Shown here one piece after another: positions 32,564-44,688 of a stretch of DNA of 64,000 nucleotides. The position numbers and the translations under genes are program-made. The notes under the pieces were generated by a model, which saw nothing but the letters and a program-made list of their open reading frames with translations, ran no database searches and had not been told where the DNA came from. Source of the stretch: Herpomyces periplanetae (taxonomy: Eukaryota > Ascomycota > Laboulbeniomycetes > Herpomycetales > Herpomycetaceae); contig WMKJ01000032.1 in the NCBI GenBank assembly GCA_009733715.1, positions 1 through 64,000 on the forward strand, written 5' to 3'. Position 1 is the stretch's first letter; every line of letters begins with the position of its first letter.

Positions 32564-35248
32564 TCACGGGCCAACGACACTCTTGAAACTTAAGCTTTCA
32601 AGAAACGTCATCAAATCGTTTTTGGCAACTTCAACTACGCAATGTTCAAAGCTGTCCTTTTTGACGGCCGCGCCGATTTCGTCGGCAGCCTCCAAAAACG
32701 CATTTCCGAAACGGTTCAAATCATATCGGATACGTCGTTTACTCGTTCCCGAAACCTCATTTGTATCACTATCGGTATCCCACAAGTCTGTATCAGAATC
32801 GGCTTCCGAGTCTATATTGACAGATTTTTTACTTCGGCTGCCACGTTTTTGCCGTGCCGATAAGGTTCCGCCGCCTAAGCCGACAACGACATAAACTTCC
32901 CGATTGGTATCGAGGCCTGCTAATACAAATTCATTTACGCGATGCGAAAGTTTTCCGCTTAGGCGCGTTTTACCACTGTCCCCGTCAATCTCTCGTATAA
33001 CACCCAGTATCCACCCAGCTAACTTGAGTAATGGCCCTACACGGCAGAATAGCGCTAGGTCAGGTCCATCTTTGAGTATAGCCATACGAAATGCCCTAAG
33101 ACTTTTGATTTGCCGTTTATCGATTAATCCGGTACCCGTTCGAAGAATGGCCCTTGCAAAATATTGAGCTGCGCTAATATTAGATAAAATAAGCGTGGGA
33201 TCGGTTGCCGAAAGTGCATCGTACGCTTGGAAAAAGCGATCTTGCTCTGATCCCTGGGAATTCAGTTTAACTTGTGCTTCAATGTTGAAACTTTCGTCTA
33301 TACTGCTCGGTGTAAGCAGACCAGTACGAGATGTATTAACATTTGTATCGCGCGTCCAAACCTGGTTCCCGTTGTCCGTGACTGTTAAATCACCTATATC
33401 AAGTATCGCTCCTATCACTATACCAACGTCCGTTGCGCTAAATGAAGCTTTCCATCCCCAACATCGTACGAAGCCCCATGCCTTTTGATCAGTGCGTGTG
33501 CTATTCGGCAGTGTGGTATGTTGAGGTACAAGGTCATTCAAACCGTATATAGGTGCAAACTGGCGCAATCGATCCGTCAAACTCTTCTTAACATTAACAT
33601 CCATATGTGTGTACAATTGTCGACACTGCACTAAACTTATACCCATTTTCGCTAGCATTTTGTGCAACTTTCGCCGTCCTGATTCATTCCACAAGTACAG
33701 CTTTGCTGCTAAATAAGGGGAGTGTAACATACTATCGTACAGCGTCCAATGTCGCAGTAAATATAAGCGCGGTTCCAGTGACAATCGAATTGAATAATCT
33801 TCAGATGATAAAGCACATGATATAATAGAATCACCAGAACTCCCACCACCGTCACGGGTAGCGTCAGGATTCAAGCGACGTACTTCATCACGCAAAACTT
33901 CCTTAACGCGTCCAGTTATATCACTAGTTCCTTTATTCGATGTGGACGGTAATCCTAGGCCGTGCGCTGTTTGATACATGATTTCACGCGAACAAACTCC
34001 CACTATAGCGTACCAGAGTAAATTATTATCCTCACGACCAAGTTCCGATGCTATAGAGTATACCATAGACGAAACCGGTTCACCATACGATGCACCAAAT
34101 TCGTAGTATCTACGCAACACTTTATTCCATTTGATGCGCTGCCTAATTCGCTTTTGAGCCTCATGCAAATCTTCTAATACTTTATTCTCAGTATTAACTG
34201 GATCATTTGTTTTGACTGCATCGCTACCGAGTTGTGATTTTGTCTCGCATTCGGCGAAATCAGAAATTGTTGATGATTTATCCGATGACAATGATTCCGA
34301 AAATGTACGCTTCAGTTTCCTGGGATCATGGTTGGCTTGTGATAATTTGCGCTTTCGCTTACGCCGTGGAAGGCCCTTCGACACAGTATCATCGTGATCG
34401 TTACCGTGAATATCCGAGTGGAAATCCCATGCTTTGCGTTTGCGAAAGTTTTGATTCGACGGTGGCACGCCAGATTCGTCGTCAATGCTGTCACCTCGCT
34501 CCCTATCCGATTCGTAAACTATAAATCCATCGTCATCTGAATCACTTTCCTCTGTTGTCTTATCGTTGTCGACACCATCACCGTCGCTTGATATCTCGTT
34601 ACTTGAAATGGCATCATCATCATCTTCATCAGATTCACCCAGATCTGCTAGTCCGCAGTAAGCTGCTCGCTCTAGTTGAAGGTCATCTTCAATGTCTCCA
34701 CTGTCAAAAACAATAACACCACCTGTACCTAGTCTGTAATCACTCAATATACAACCCCGATCAATTCCACACTTTTTACGCTGAATTTCGTCAGCCTTTG
34801 GGTTGTCCGTCACGGGTAAGCCTGATGCGCCGAATACATTGGTGAGGTTATATGGTCGCCGAGAATCGATCAACCACACCGAAACGCCTCCCATACCAGA
34901 AGTCGATGGCTTTGCTTCCGTACACCCATCACTTTCTAAGCCTAACTTTTCCTCCAAATCTACCAAACCTCCCACACCTAGACAAACTACGACACCTCCC
35001 GATCCACACTGTGTAGTTCGCATTGGCTGTATAAGTTCCACGCTGGCTTTCCATAAATCTGCGTATCCACCCACCGGCCGAACATTATGCTGAATATAGT
35101 CCCCGCGTAACAGTGACGTGAGTATTCGACACGCACACAATGCATCTGGCTCCGCGGCTACCAATATCAACACAGGATCCGATAATGCTGTATGCGTATT
35201 CACTAATTGTGCATATAATTGTGAAATCGATCCACGATTCACGTACAT
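32564..35248 (-). CDS. CDC45: Cdc45, replication initiation factor of the CMG helicase
   Basis: Cdc45 joins Mcm2-7 and GINS to form the replicative helicase. One exon encodes 894 residues. The ATG at 35248 gives MYVNRGSISQLYAQL, the normal family start; the frame runs a few codons further only with GTG. The N-terminal DHH-like fold shows VLILVAAEPDALCACRIL. The acidic region (about 205-245, Glu/Asp/Ser) and a basic cluster GLPRRKRKRKL (about 295-305) follow, as in other Cdc45 proteins. The C-terminal part has the conserved SxxDVxxxxxxIL and RFGxAFxEA-like stretches. It is convergent with KRE33 and divergent from the tRNA-Glu and TOA2. Confidence 0.93.
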   Translation of the reverse strand: MYVNRGSISQLYAQLVNTHTALSDPVLILVAAEPDALCACRILTSLLRGDYIQHNVRPVGGYADLWKASVELIQPMRTTQCGSGGVVVCLGVGGLVDLEEKLGLESDGCTEAKPSTSGMGGVSVWLIDSRRPYNLTNVFGASGLPVTDNPKADEIQRKKCGIDRGCILSDYRLGTGGVIVFDSGDIEDDLQLERAAYCGLADLGESDEDDDDAISSNEISSDGDGVDNDKTTEESDSDDDGFIVYESDRERGDSIDDESGVPPSNQNFRKRKAWDFHSDIHGNDHDDTVSKGLPRRKRKRKLSQANHDPRKLKRTFSESLSSDKSSTISDFAECETKSQLGSDAVKTNDPVNTENKVLEDLHEAQKRIRQRIKWNKVLRRYYEFGASYGEPVSSMVYSIASELGREDNNLLWYAIVGVCSREIMYQTAHGLGLPSTSNKGTSDITGRVKEVLRDEVRRLNPDATRDGGGSSGDSIISCALSSEDYSIRLSLEPRLYLLRHWTLYDSMLHSPYLAAKLYLWNESGRRKLHKMLAKMGISLVQCRQLYTHMDVNVKKSLTDRLRQFAPIYGLNDLVPQHTTLPNSTRTDQKAWGFVRCWGWKASFSATDVGIVIGAILDIGDLTVTDNGNQVWTRDTNVNTSRTGLLTPSSIDESFNIEAQVKLNSQGSEQDRFFQAYDALSATDPTLILSNISAAQYFARAILRTGTGLIDKRQIKSLRAFRMAILKDGPDLALFCRVGPLLKLAGWILGVIREIDGDSGKTRLSGKLSHRVNEFVLAGLDTNREVYVVVGLGGGTLSARQKRGSRSKKSVNIDSEADSDTDLWDTDSDTNEVSGTSKRRIRYDLNRFGNAFLEAADEIGAAVKKDSFEHCVVEVAKNDLMTFLESLSFKSVVGP

Positions 35249-35509
35249 CCCGCTCACAGATTCCCGTGTATGCTATCACAAATCGCACCGTGCGTTACTT
35301 TGTGATCTCCGCTTGACATTATCAATTCTTAGTGCATTACTTCCCCAGTACAGCACACATACATACACACTGCTCGCTATAATCCCACTTACAAGCAGAA
35401 GTGACGCACAATTGGAACGCCTGAATATCTGCCCCTGCCTTCGTTTTGCATTTTTCGTACAGTAACCAAACTTTGTATATTTACTAAACTAGTGCAGCCC
35501 ACTCAACCA

Positions 35510-35612
35510 TCCGACGTGGTGTATCGGCTAGCATCGCTCGCTTTCATCAGCTGTGTGTGTAGCCACCGTATGAAGGTACCGAGCAGAGCCGGGTTCGACT
35601 CCCGGCGTCGGA
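35510..35612 (+). tRNA. tRNA-Glu (anticodon UUC) with intron
   Basis: The ends TCCGACG (35510-35516) and CGTCGGA (35606-35612) form a perfect 7-bp acceptor stem. The T arm is CCGGG-TTCGACT-CCCGG (589-605 of this kilobase). The anticodon stem is GCTCG (35536-35540) with CGAGC (35580-35584). The loop reads C-T-TTC-A, so the anticodon is UUC, for glutamate. A 32-nt intron (35547-35578) sits after position 37, the canonical place. The D arm GTGTATCGGCTAGCAT resembles fungal tRNA-Glu. It lies between the divergent CDC45 and TOA2. Confidence 0.9.
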
Positions 35613-35930
35613 ACTTAATGAGGCCGGGTGCGGCTGGGCGCGCCTTCTCTTTTGCACGTGACTAGTAGTAGGCCTTTTGCTTTTTGTCAACGTCTGCACG
35701 TTGAATAGTAGGTTAGGATGTATGTTAACGTGTCTACACACGTAGCCCGCGGGCGAACGACCCGTCTTACCGTATTAACTTGAGCTGATTTGCTTCTTGT
35801 TACATCTCTCCAACACTTTTTTTTTCACACGTATATTCGCGCGTGTGTGCGCTCTAAAACGCTGGCATATCTTGCCCGCTTTTTTTACGCCTGTTAATCC
35901 CCATAATTACGCATCACAGTTTTCAACGCC
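35613..35930. other. Spacer between tRNA-Glu and TOA2
   Basis: These 318 bases hold the TOA2 promoter and leader. The part just before the ATG is rich in T and C (a T8 run near 35818). No gene is seen. Confidence 0.5.
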
Positions 35931-36468
35931 ATGTCCGCTAAACCCCAAGAGCATTATTACGAGTTATATCGTAGTTCAAGGTACGTTGGAGTGTGCGTGC
36001 GAGCACGCGCACACGCATACGTACACTCTTCTGACTCAACGAACATCCGCGTTTGCTAACTCACTTTTTCTGCGTTGTGCAGCCTGGGGCTTACACTGGC
36101 GGATACGATTGACGAAATGGTGTTATCTAGTAAAATAGATCCACAGGTAGCCATGACACTGATAAAAGTGTTCGATCGTGTAGCTGCAGAAGTCCTAGCG
36201 ACTAGTGTTAAAGCACGAATGAGCTTCAAGGTATATACTTTATACTTTTAATCTTAACACCGTCATGTTTACGTTTACGCTAACTATTTGATCAACCTTC
36301 TCACGAAAACCGATGGTGCAGGGTGACCTTGAAACTTATCGATTCTGCGATGAAGTGTGGACTTTTATCATTAAAAATATTAAATTTAAAATGGAAAACC
36401 AGCAACATCTTGACGCCAAATGCATTAAAATTGTCGCTATGAACAGCAAGAAACCTGGTGAAACATGA
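35931..36468 (+). CDS. TOA2: TFIIA small (gamma) subunit
   Basis: The TFIIA gamma subunit stabilises TBP on the TATA box at RNA polymerase II promoters. Three short exons were assembled: 35931-35980, 36083-36230, 36322-36468, giving 114 residues, the usual length. The first exon encodes [16 protein letters not shown]; the second [16 protein letters not shown]...[15 protein letters not shown], the N-terminal helical bundle; the third [19 protein letters not shown]...[11 protein letters not shown], the C-terminal beta barrel. All match the family closely (YRFCDxVWTF is diagnostic). The exons are too short to stand out as open frames. It ends 95 bp from the stop of the convergent remodeller gene. 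Confidence 0.95.
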
Positions 36469-36563
36469 ATTAATCTTAGTCTATGTACAATGCGAATCAA
36501 CTTCCAAAACTCACGTGCGCGCGTGCACGTGTACGTTAATGTACAAATCTTTTCGTAGTCTCT

Positions 36564-39500
36564 TCAATTTTTGCAGTTGCTTGGATAATTTGATAATCGA
36601 ACTTCCGCGCTATTTGCGTTGTTCATTCCCCAAGCGTTACCCGTTATGGGTACACTCCTATCGTAGTTGCAAAGTTCCTCATACCCTTTCCATCCTTCTC
36701 CCCTTACAGTGTTTGAAGTTGGGTAAGACCCTGTTGTGATAGGACACGATGTAATAGCGGTTGATGAAATTACTGGAGTATAACAGTAATTGTTAGTTCC
36801 CCCCTTCGTCGTTGACCCATTAACCACATAATTCACAGGTACGCAGTTAGTTCTACCGAACGAACCGATCGGTGCATTGCTCACTTGAGCTGAATCAAAA
36901 TTAACCGTTCCAAAATTTCTCATAGAGTTAGCAACGTTCCTTTGACCTAGAACAACATTTGTAGTAGTGATCGGTGATACATTATTTGTGACTTTAAACT
37001 GACGTTGTTCAGTATTCATTATACTTGGACTTTGCACTATGGAATGATAACCGAAGGATTGACTTGGATGTGCCACTTGATTACCCATTCGACTCATATA
37101 AACGCGATCAGGAGGTCTTAGAGAATAGAATTGTACATTTTCACTGGTAGCTTGAACAGATGTCGTTTGAATATTTCGATTTTCCGAATTGTTTGTATAT
37201 ACTGAGTTTGAGTAATTAGGAACTGTGACACATTGACCTACGCTACCAAAAGTATTTGATTGAGTATAACCACTGAAGCTCCAATTGTGCGATCGAGCGT
37301 TAGCTGGTAGGGTTGGCTGAGGCGCAGTATATTGAGGCATACGCGCAATACTTGAGAATGATATACAATCCATATCCACAGCAGCCGGTAAAACCGCATC
37401 ATTTTTTCCGGGCTTCCTCAAATTTGTTCTAACTGGACTTGTAGAAGTAGCATTAGACAAACCTGACTCGTGAGGCAAAGACGAGGAAAAATTATCGGCC
37501 CCTGCATCAACAGTATTGCCAATTTTGGTAGGGCTGAAGGTGGACGGCAGGTTTGGAAGGAGCAATGGAAGCGGATCTGGGTCAGGAAGCGACGATGAAA
37601 CAGGGGCAGGAACTTGAGTGCTGATTGGAGGAAGATGGGACGATTTTGGCGGGTGCCGTTGCGGTCGAGTTGCCGTTTTGGGTAATTGAGTAGATAGTTG
37701 GTGAGTTGAGGCTGTTAAAAATTTGGAATTATTTGTTGGCTTCACTTTACGTTTAGATGCTTGTGGTGAATTATTAAGGTTTGCCATTGGAAATAAACTT
37801 TGAAGTCGAGTTCGAGCTGTTTCCAAACTTCGAAGAAATCGAGGGTGTACTTCATTAGTTAAATCCGGGTTCATGGCTGATACTTGAGTGTCTGACTCGT
37901 TTACACTCGTATTGGCGGTTAATTGTGGTAGAGGAAGATTAGAAGGTATCGTAGTAGGTTGTACTGATGTGGATACTAATGCAGGCACTGTTACTGATGT
38001 TGTCGTGATGGGAACTACAGATGGTAGTGTTAATGTATTTGTTACAAGTCCATTAACTGATTGATTCCCTGTTGATAATGGCACTGAATTATTGTTCCCT
38101 GTCTCTGTAACAACTGCTTCCTTTGAACTGGCCTTCGTATTTCGTTTGAATGCTCTAACTCTCTTCGCCATCTCTCTCGCCTTTTCCCCCATTGATGCAC
38201 GTTGAATCGATGATCTTCGTCGATTCGGAACTTCAGCTTGTGGTTGATCAAATTTACCAAGCTCAGCCAATTCCTTATTCAATTGTGTGGTTACCTCACT
38301 CTCCTCTATATAATCAGAATCATCCGATGATGATTCCAACTGAACTTCCGATTCGTAGTTTTCTTTGGACTTTTGCAAATCTGATTTTTCGGATCTCGAT
38401 TTGGCCTTTCTCATCCGTTTCACCACCGGTGACACTTCGATTCCATAGTCTATTGCCGTTTTCTTCCGCTTTCCCCGCCCAAGAGTTTCAACCCTCTGTG
38501 AATCAATCTCTTTCGCCACTCTTTCTCGCTCTTTTAATATCCTTTCCCAAGCATTACCATCTTCATTCTCCCCGTCAGATTCTCTATCCAAGTCTTTAAT
38601 CACTTTACCTGGTGCATCCTCCCACACACGTGCGAAACTAAATCGTGTATCAAAACTTTTTTCATTATTCACATTTTCATTCACAATTTTGCTTCTATCC
38701 AACAATTTCTCTATTGCTTCGTCATCAAATTCAATATCCATATCCCCCTTATCCTCGGAAAAAAGTTCGTTGGCTCCATACCGTAATATACCTTCCAGAA
38801 CTCGTGATTCTAAATCTTCTGCGTCCATAGCTCCAACCACTGCATGATCCAGGGCCAACTTTTTCCGGCCTAGCTTTACAATCTTCTCTTCGACACTTGC
38901 TCTATTCATTAACTGAAGGCAGATAACCTTGTTTTTCTGACCTAGTCTATGGGCCCGTGATATAGCTTGGATATCTTGGTGAGGATTAAAATCCGGATCT
39001 AATATGATAACTGTATCGGCTGTGGCCAAATTGATTCCTACTCCACCGGCTCTTGTAGATAACAAAAATGCGTCATACTGAGAATTAGGGGCATTGAATG
39101 CATCAACTCGTTTCTGTCTTTCCAACGATGAAACGTTTCCATCCAACCTAAGATACTTGATATTCATACCCTCTAAGAAATCTTCCATAATTGCTAGCAT
39201 TGAAAGAAATTGACTGAACATCAGGACTCGGTGACCTTTTTCGATTAGTTTTGGTAATAATTGCTTTAAAAAGAGAGTTTTCGAGGATGCTTCAACTAAA
39301 TTCTGGAACAACTGATCAGGTGAAAGGTCCCTCTCTTCGATATCTTGACTGTAGACAAATGGATGGCACAAGCATTTCCTCAATTGCATAAAAATGTTGT
39401 TCAATGACGCTCGTTCGTTATTTCGTAGTTTCTGTCGATTAAACAATTTCTTAAGTATTTGACATTGACCCGATAGAATCGATTTATACACTTTTTTCTG

Positions 39501-42500
39501 GAGCGGTGACATTGACAATGGCACAATTACTTGTGCCATCGGTGGCAAGACATCTCCCAAAGCTCCCAGTTTTGTTCTCCTAAGAATATACGGTCGAACC
39601 AATGAATGTAACTCACTAATTTTCTTAGAGTCAATATTTGCATATTTTTTTTCTAAAGCAGCTGCGTCGTTCTTTTCATCGAGAAATTGAAGTAAATTAA
39701 ACAGCTCTCGTGCATCATTTTGCAAAGGAGTTCCACTTAACAATAATCGAAACGGAAAGTTGAAAGATTTGAGTGCACCATGAATTAAGCTTCGATCATT
39801 TTTCAGCCGCTGTCCTTCATCGACAATCACGCCTTGCCATGGTATATTTTTCAAGCATCTTCGCGCATCATCGTCTACCAATGCTTCGTACGATGTAACA
39901 ACAACATGACACCGTAGGCCAGAATTTCCGGGGAATAATTCGTACCTTTTAATTAACTCTCGTCCGACTTTGCCCCCGCAGTACGAAACCACGCAAACAT
40001 CTTGGAGCCATTTTGACGCTTCACGTCGCCAGTTTGGGCACATTGAATTGGGAACAACTACGAGAAACGGGTAACATTCATGCCTGTGAACCATAACTGA
40101 TATGAAAGATAATGCTTGTATCGTCTTGCCCAACCCCATTTCATCGGCAAGTATCCCATTCTGTTTTAAATACCATCTGTAATAAATCCAGTTCAACCCT
40201 TCCAATTGATAAGGTAACATTTTCATATCTGGACTTTTTCCAATATACTTTGGTTGGTCTTGTAGTGCCCAACGATGATTGAAGTTGCGGGAACGAACCT
40301 TTTGCAATCGTTGAACCAAAGGCCCTTGGGCCGGTAATTTAGTGCGCCTGGTCAGCAAAAACGTTTCATAAGCTACCAAGAAATCGTTCCAGAATTTTCC
40401 TGAATCTGGTTTTGGTATTACCTCCCATACAACATCGCTATAGTCAAGTCCTTGATACTTGACTAAGGCTCGTGAGATATTGTGCATTCGGTTTTTTAGT
40501 ATGGAATATGTAGGAACTGTTTGATCAGGAAATTTCACATCCAGCACAACATCTATACGTAAATACTCCTCTGGAACAGCATTCTCAGTGCTAGTACAAG
40601 GTGGAAGCCCTCGCCTGAAGTACGCGTTTCGCATTACCGGCGTTGTAAAGCCCCAGACCCATGCGCCACTTCGCCATTTCACTCGAGCATATGATCGTCC
40701 TTCAAATTTTACCAAGTACTCCGCATCATCCTGACAGATCTCTCCAGCACGCTTATCCGTCAAGCTTTTCGCATTCAGTCCTGTTGGTCGCCACGCTACC
40801 AAACATTGCACACGCTCCCGTGTCTTAGCGCATTCTACACACATCCAGTCGCTTTTATAAATTTGAAGTCTTGAAAGGGCAATGTCAGCTTGAGTCTTTG
40901 CACCTTCATCAACTTTGCTTCGACTTCGCTGAGGTAAATGATGGTAGTGATACGCTCGTAGGCATTTGGTGCAGCGAAACAAAATGTTTTCGGGGTTATT
41001 TATTAAGTTTTTATCAATTGAACATTGGTGGTTGTTATTATGATCGAGGGAAGAGTTTTGGGTGAATTCCGAAACGTTGGGTCTAGTTTGCTGGAATGGA
41101 GCACAACTTATCCCAACTTCCCGGCACACCTGACACATACTTAGATCGGGAGACTTGGGATCCCGCTGTCGTTGCTGATTTACACAACGGCGACATTGTA
41201 ACACGCACTTATCAGAGACCAATGTGATGACGTGGGACTTTCCATAGGCTCTGCTAACACAGCGTTCGTGGTATGAACTACTACATCCCTGGCAATAGAT
41301 AAGGTCATCCTTACGACAGTCTTCCGCACACGAGGTACAAAACGGTTGATGCCGCTGTGCAAATTCACTTTTACGTGAATGTCGCAAAAATTCTTCATTT
41401 TTGCGTTTGACTGTAACATTTACCACTTCACCTTCGGAACTTGACACTGAACCTGAACTGTCAGAATTTGAGACTTCTCGGGTTAACGGATCAACCAGTA
41501 AATCTTGATGGCGTGTAGATCGAACTGATCTACGCAGAGGGGTTTCTTCCATAGACAAATTTGACGAGGTGGACGCCTGCGCATCAACATATTCAGTGCC
41601 ATCGGAGTTGGATTCTGATACCTCGAAATTTTCCGAATCATCACTATCAATTGAGATAATTCTTTTAGAACCTTTGGTAACTTTTTTATTAGTCGAAAAT
41701 TGTTTGGAAATATTGACCTGAGACGTTATAAGTGGGGTGGTTCGCAACTCGTCAGCTATACTGGGAGATATAGGATACGACGGTTTAGAGTAGCAACTTG
41801 ATGTTTTACTCGAATGCCGTAAGCGAGCAGAACGGCGTGTACTAATTTGACTATCATCCGATTCAATAAATTGCTTGGATTCGTCAAACGTCTGATGTTT
41901 CTCTCTGATAAGTGCATAAACCCGGTTCTCTATAAAAGATTCATTATCTACATTAGAATCACTGGAAGATATAGCCTTTGAATTTGCCATCGCGGTCAGA
42001 ATGTCAGATCCGGAGGAAAAATTATGCTCTGATGTAACAAAATTATTTTTATTGGGAGAACGGGGAATATGAGAGTGAGGTTCCAATAGAGGAGTTGAGC
42101 GAGAATTAATCATAAGTGGTGCAGGATCTTGTACTAGTGGACTAGATCGACAAGAATTTGTTTCTTGAAAACGAGATAATCTGTTGCCACCGATTGTTGG
42201 TTCCTGCATCGAAAGTTCGTCATGCTCGGATGTATTATCAAACTTATAATAATCAAACGTTAATATGATAAATCTAGAGTATGAGTAAAATTTTCCATAA
42301 AATACTGGTGGAAATCTTACCTGAGGAGACTGAGAGGAAGAAGTATGGGTGACGTGTTTTGAGCTAGGATGATAGGAAAAATCGACAGCTCCGCTAACAT
42401 TAAACGTGATGGGTTTAGGGATGGCCGAATCACCGACAAGTTTGACATCACTGGCAATCGAAGGGTGTTGGGATATGCCACCTCTCCGATCTTCTGAACT

Positions 42501-42850
42501 GGAAGATTGTTCTCTAGAAGTAAAATGTAGAATCGCATTTGGCCCATTCTTTAATTTAAGGACTTGTTGAAATGAAATCTGTAGAGTTAGTTAGCATCGA
42601 GATCAGGCAAGGATCGCAGCCATGATGTAACTATCAAGGCAATAAATCAATATGTGTATGCCAAATGAAATGAATAGCCGGGTTGAATACTTACGGTTTC
42701 AGTATGGCCATCAATGAATAAGGTGTCAAATATTGAGCCGGCAGGGGTTAATTGTTTAGAAAGAATGGCTTTAACAGTGGTGGAATCATGATTTGGTATA
42801 TTGGATGAGGATTTTGTGGTTACAGTACCGGTTGAAGCAGCATTTCCCAT
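36564..42850 (-). CDS. PHD/chromo SNF2 chromatin remodeller (Mit1/CHD3-like)
   Basis: This is an ATP-dependent nucleosome remodeller of the Mi-2/CHD class, closest in layout to fungal Mit1, which acts with HDAC complexes in heterochromatin. Three exons: 42850-42695, 42578-42321, 42242-36564 (introns 116 and 78 bp), 2030 residues. Order: Ser-rich N-terminus; PHD finger at about 439-492 (CTSCAEDC...CQGC...CRRC); a second Cys/His-rich finger to about 610 (CQVC...FRCTKCLRAYHYHHLP...CVEC); two chromo-like segments (EYLVKFEGRSYARVKW; LVKYQGLDYSDVVWEV); SNF2 ATPase at about 815-1100 with GILADEMGLGKT and VDEGQRLKN; helicase C domain with ISRAHRLGQKNKV; then about 750 disordered residues. DEGQ replaces DEAH, as in Mit1 proteins. 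The exact ortholog is inferred. Confidence 0.88.
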
Positions 42851-44688
42851 GCCGAGTAAAGAATGGAGGGGAAGGTAAGTGCAGATGAAAGGCGAAAGAA
42901 GGGAATGAGAGGTTGAGACTACAGTAGATGATGAATATAAAGATAGGGAGCTAGAAGTGAGAAGCAGGGGGTTTCCCAGAAGTGAACAAAAGGAAGGTTT
43001 TGGGATAATTGGGTTGGGAGAGTATGTTAAAACGAAGGTTTAAGAAAGAGAGAAGGCGTAGGGAACAAATATAGGAAGGGGCTGCTAGATAAACACCCCG
43101 TGAACAGTAAGAAGGCCGAAGAAAGCAGGGTAAAGATAGAAGAGGAAAGGTGGAAGTTAGACAAAAAAAGGTAACAATTGAATGAAGAAACTATTAAGTA
43201 GCATGACCATAAAACTAGAGAGCAGAGAAAATGACGAATTGATCAAGGAGCAAATAATACTTACACACGAGCACGTATACATACATAAGACCGTGAAATA
43301 TGCGCAGTTGCACGTGTAAAAAAACCAAGACGGAAAGAAAAGAAGTAAAATAACAAGGTGAATTAGAAAGTGGTGGGGATGATGGTGAAATGAAGGGTTT
43401 GTTAGATATTAATGAGCCATGTATGAAAATGGAAAATTGTGCAGTCTATTAGACCAGAATATATTGTAATGGAACAAGTTGGGGGAATTTGAGGAAGAAT
43501 TAGTGGAGGTGAACAAAGAGGTATAGCAAGTGAAGTAGAAGGATGAGCAAGTTAGGGGGAGAATGGTTAGATTGGAAAAAAATATGGTTGAACGAAGAAA
43601 CAGGTAAAGAAATTTCAATCTAGTTGGGAACAGTGTAAAGATATGAGGAGAAAATAAATTAGCATGAAAAGATGATAAAACGAAACGAGAATTTACTAGA
43701 AATTATTAATTATCGAGAAAAAGGGTAGAATGCCGAATTTTAATTAACATAAATTAATCAACACAATAATGTGACAGCAGTATGAAGAAGTGCAAATAAT
43801 TTTGAACTGAAAGATCGTGAACCACGACGATGAATTTGTCGATTATCGTGATGTGAATTGTTGACGGAAAGATTGAGCGAGATGACATAAGCACGGAATG
43901 GAGAAAACAAGCCAATCGGGAAGCCGAAGAATCAGGAGAAGGATTTTGCCCAGAGATAACCGAGACGAAAGACAGAATCAATGCCAAAAAGTAGGGCGTC
44001 ACGTGACCGACAATTACATGAGCCACACGTACAATTCACATGATTGAAATCCGGACGCACAGCCTCACAAGCAGGTCAATGCGGGGGAACACGTGCGGTG
44101 GAAGGCGTAGAGGGTAAGTCACATGACACGCATACATTTGGGCGCGGAGAAAGAAAAGTTTCGAGAAGTGGCCGCGCATTGCGAATAGTGAATTGTGAGT
44201 TGCGAGTTGTAGATTGCCAGCTATGAATTATGATGCGTACGTTGGGGGCAAAGTGCCCATAATTCAATCGTTTCAACAAAATTCTTCGGAAAAAAACTTG
44301 CAGGGGTACAAGGTTTAATTATGCCAGAAAATCTATAAATGTCCTGGTATGATTATGTGAGGTACATGAAACAATCAACTCGGTGGTTTAAGAGATAAAC
44401 GTGGTTGACCGGACTTGTATGAATTAAGAATTATTGAGAGGTACAACATAACAGTGTTAATGATGGCAACAACATCATAGTAAGTAGAAGCAAAGGACTA
44501 AACTAGACCTGGCGATCGGAAATTTTACGTATGGCGGATTAAACTAAAAGCAATAGAGTCTGGGGAAACTGGCCCCTAAACAGAATTGTTGGAAGTATGA
44601 ACGAGTTATGCAATTGATAATGCCAAAGAAATGAAAATAACGTTAATACGACCAGCATAAAATCCGGGAAACGAATAAGCAGCGTATC
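42851..44688. other. Intergenic region upstream of the remodeller
   Basis: These 1.8 kb have no recognisable gene. The first 350 bases are purine-rich on the plus strand, so the remodeller leader is pyrimidine-rich in sense. A minus-strand frame at 43754-44026 begins like a signal peptide but opens only with GTG. CACGTG hexamers lie near 43310 and 43999. Confidence 0.5.
44181..44215 (+). repeat. Degenerate 7-bp tandem repeat, five units
   Basis: Five consecutive 7-mers read GCGAATA, GTGAATT, GTGAGTT, GCGAGTT, GTAGATT. It is a small minisatellite in the spacer between the remodeller and the Caf120-like gene. Confidence 0.65.

Noticed and set aside
43754-44026. Minus-strand frame that begins like a secreted protein
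   Set aside because: The signal-peptide-like start opens with GTG, there is no ATG before the hydrophobic part, and no second exon could be joined.
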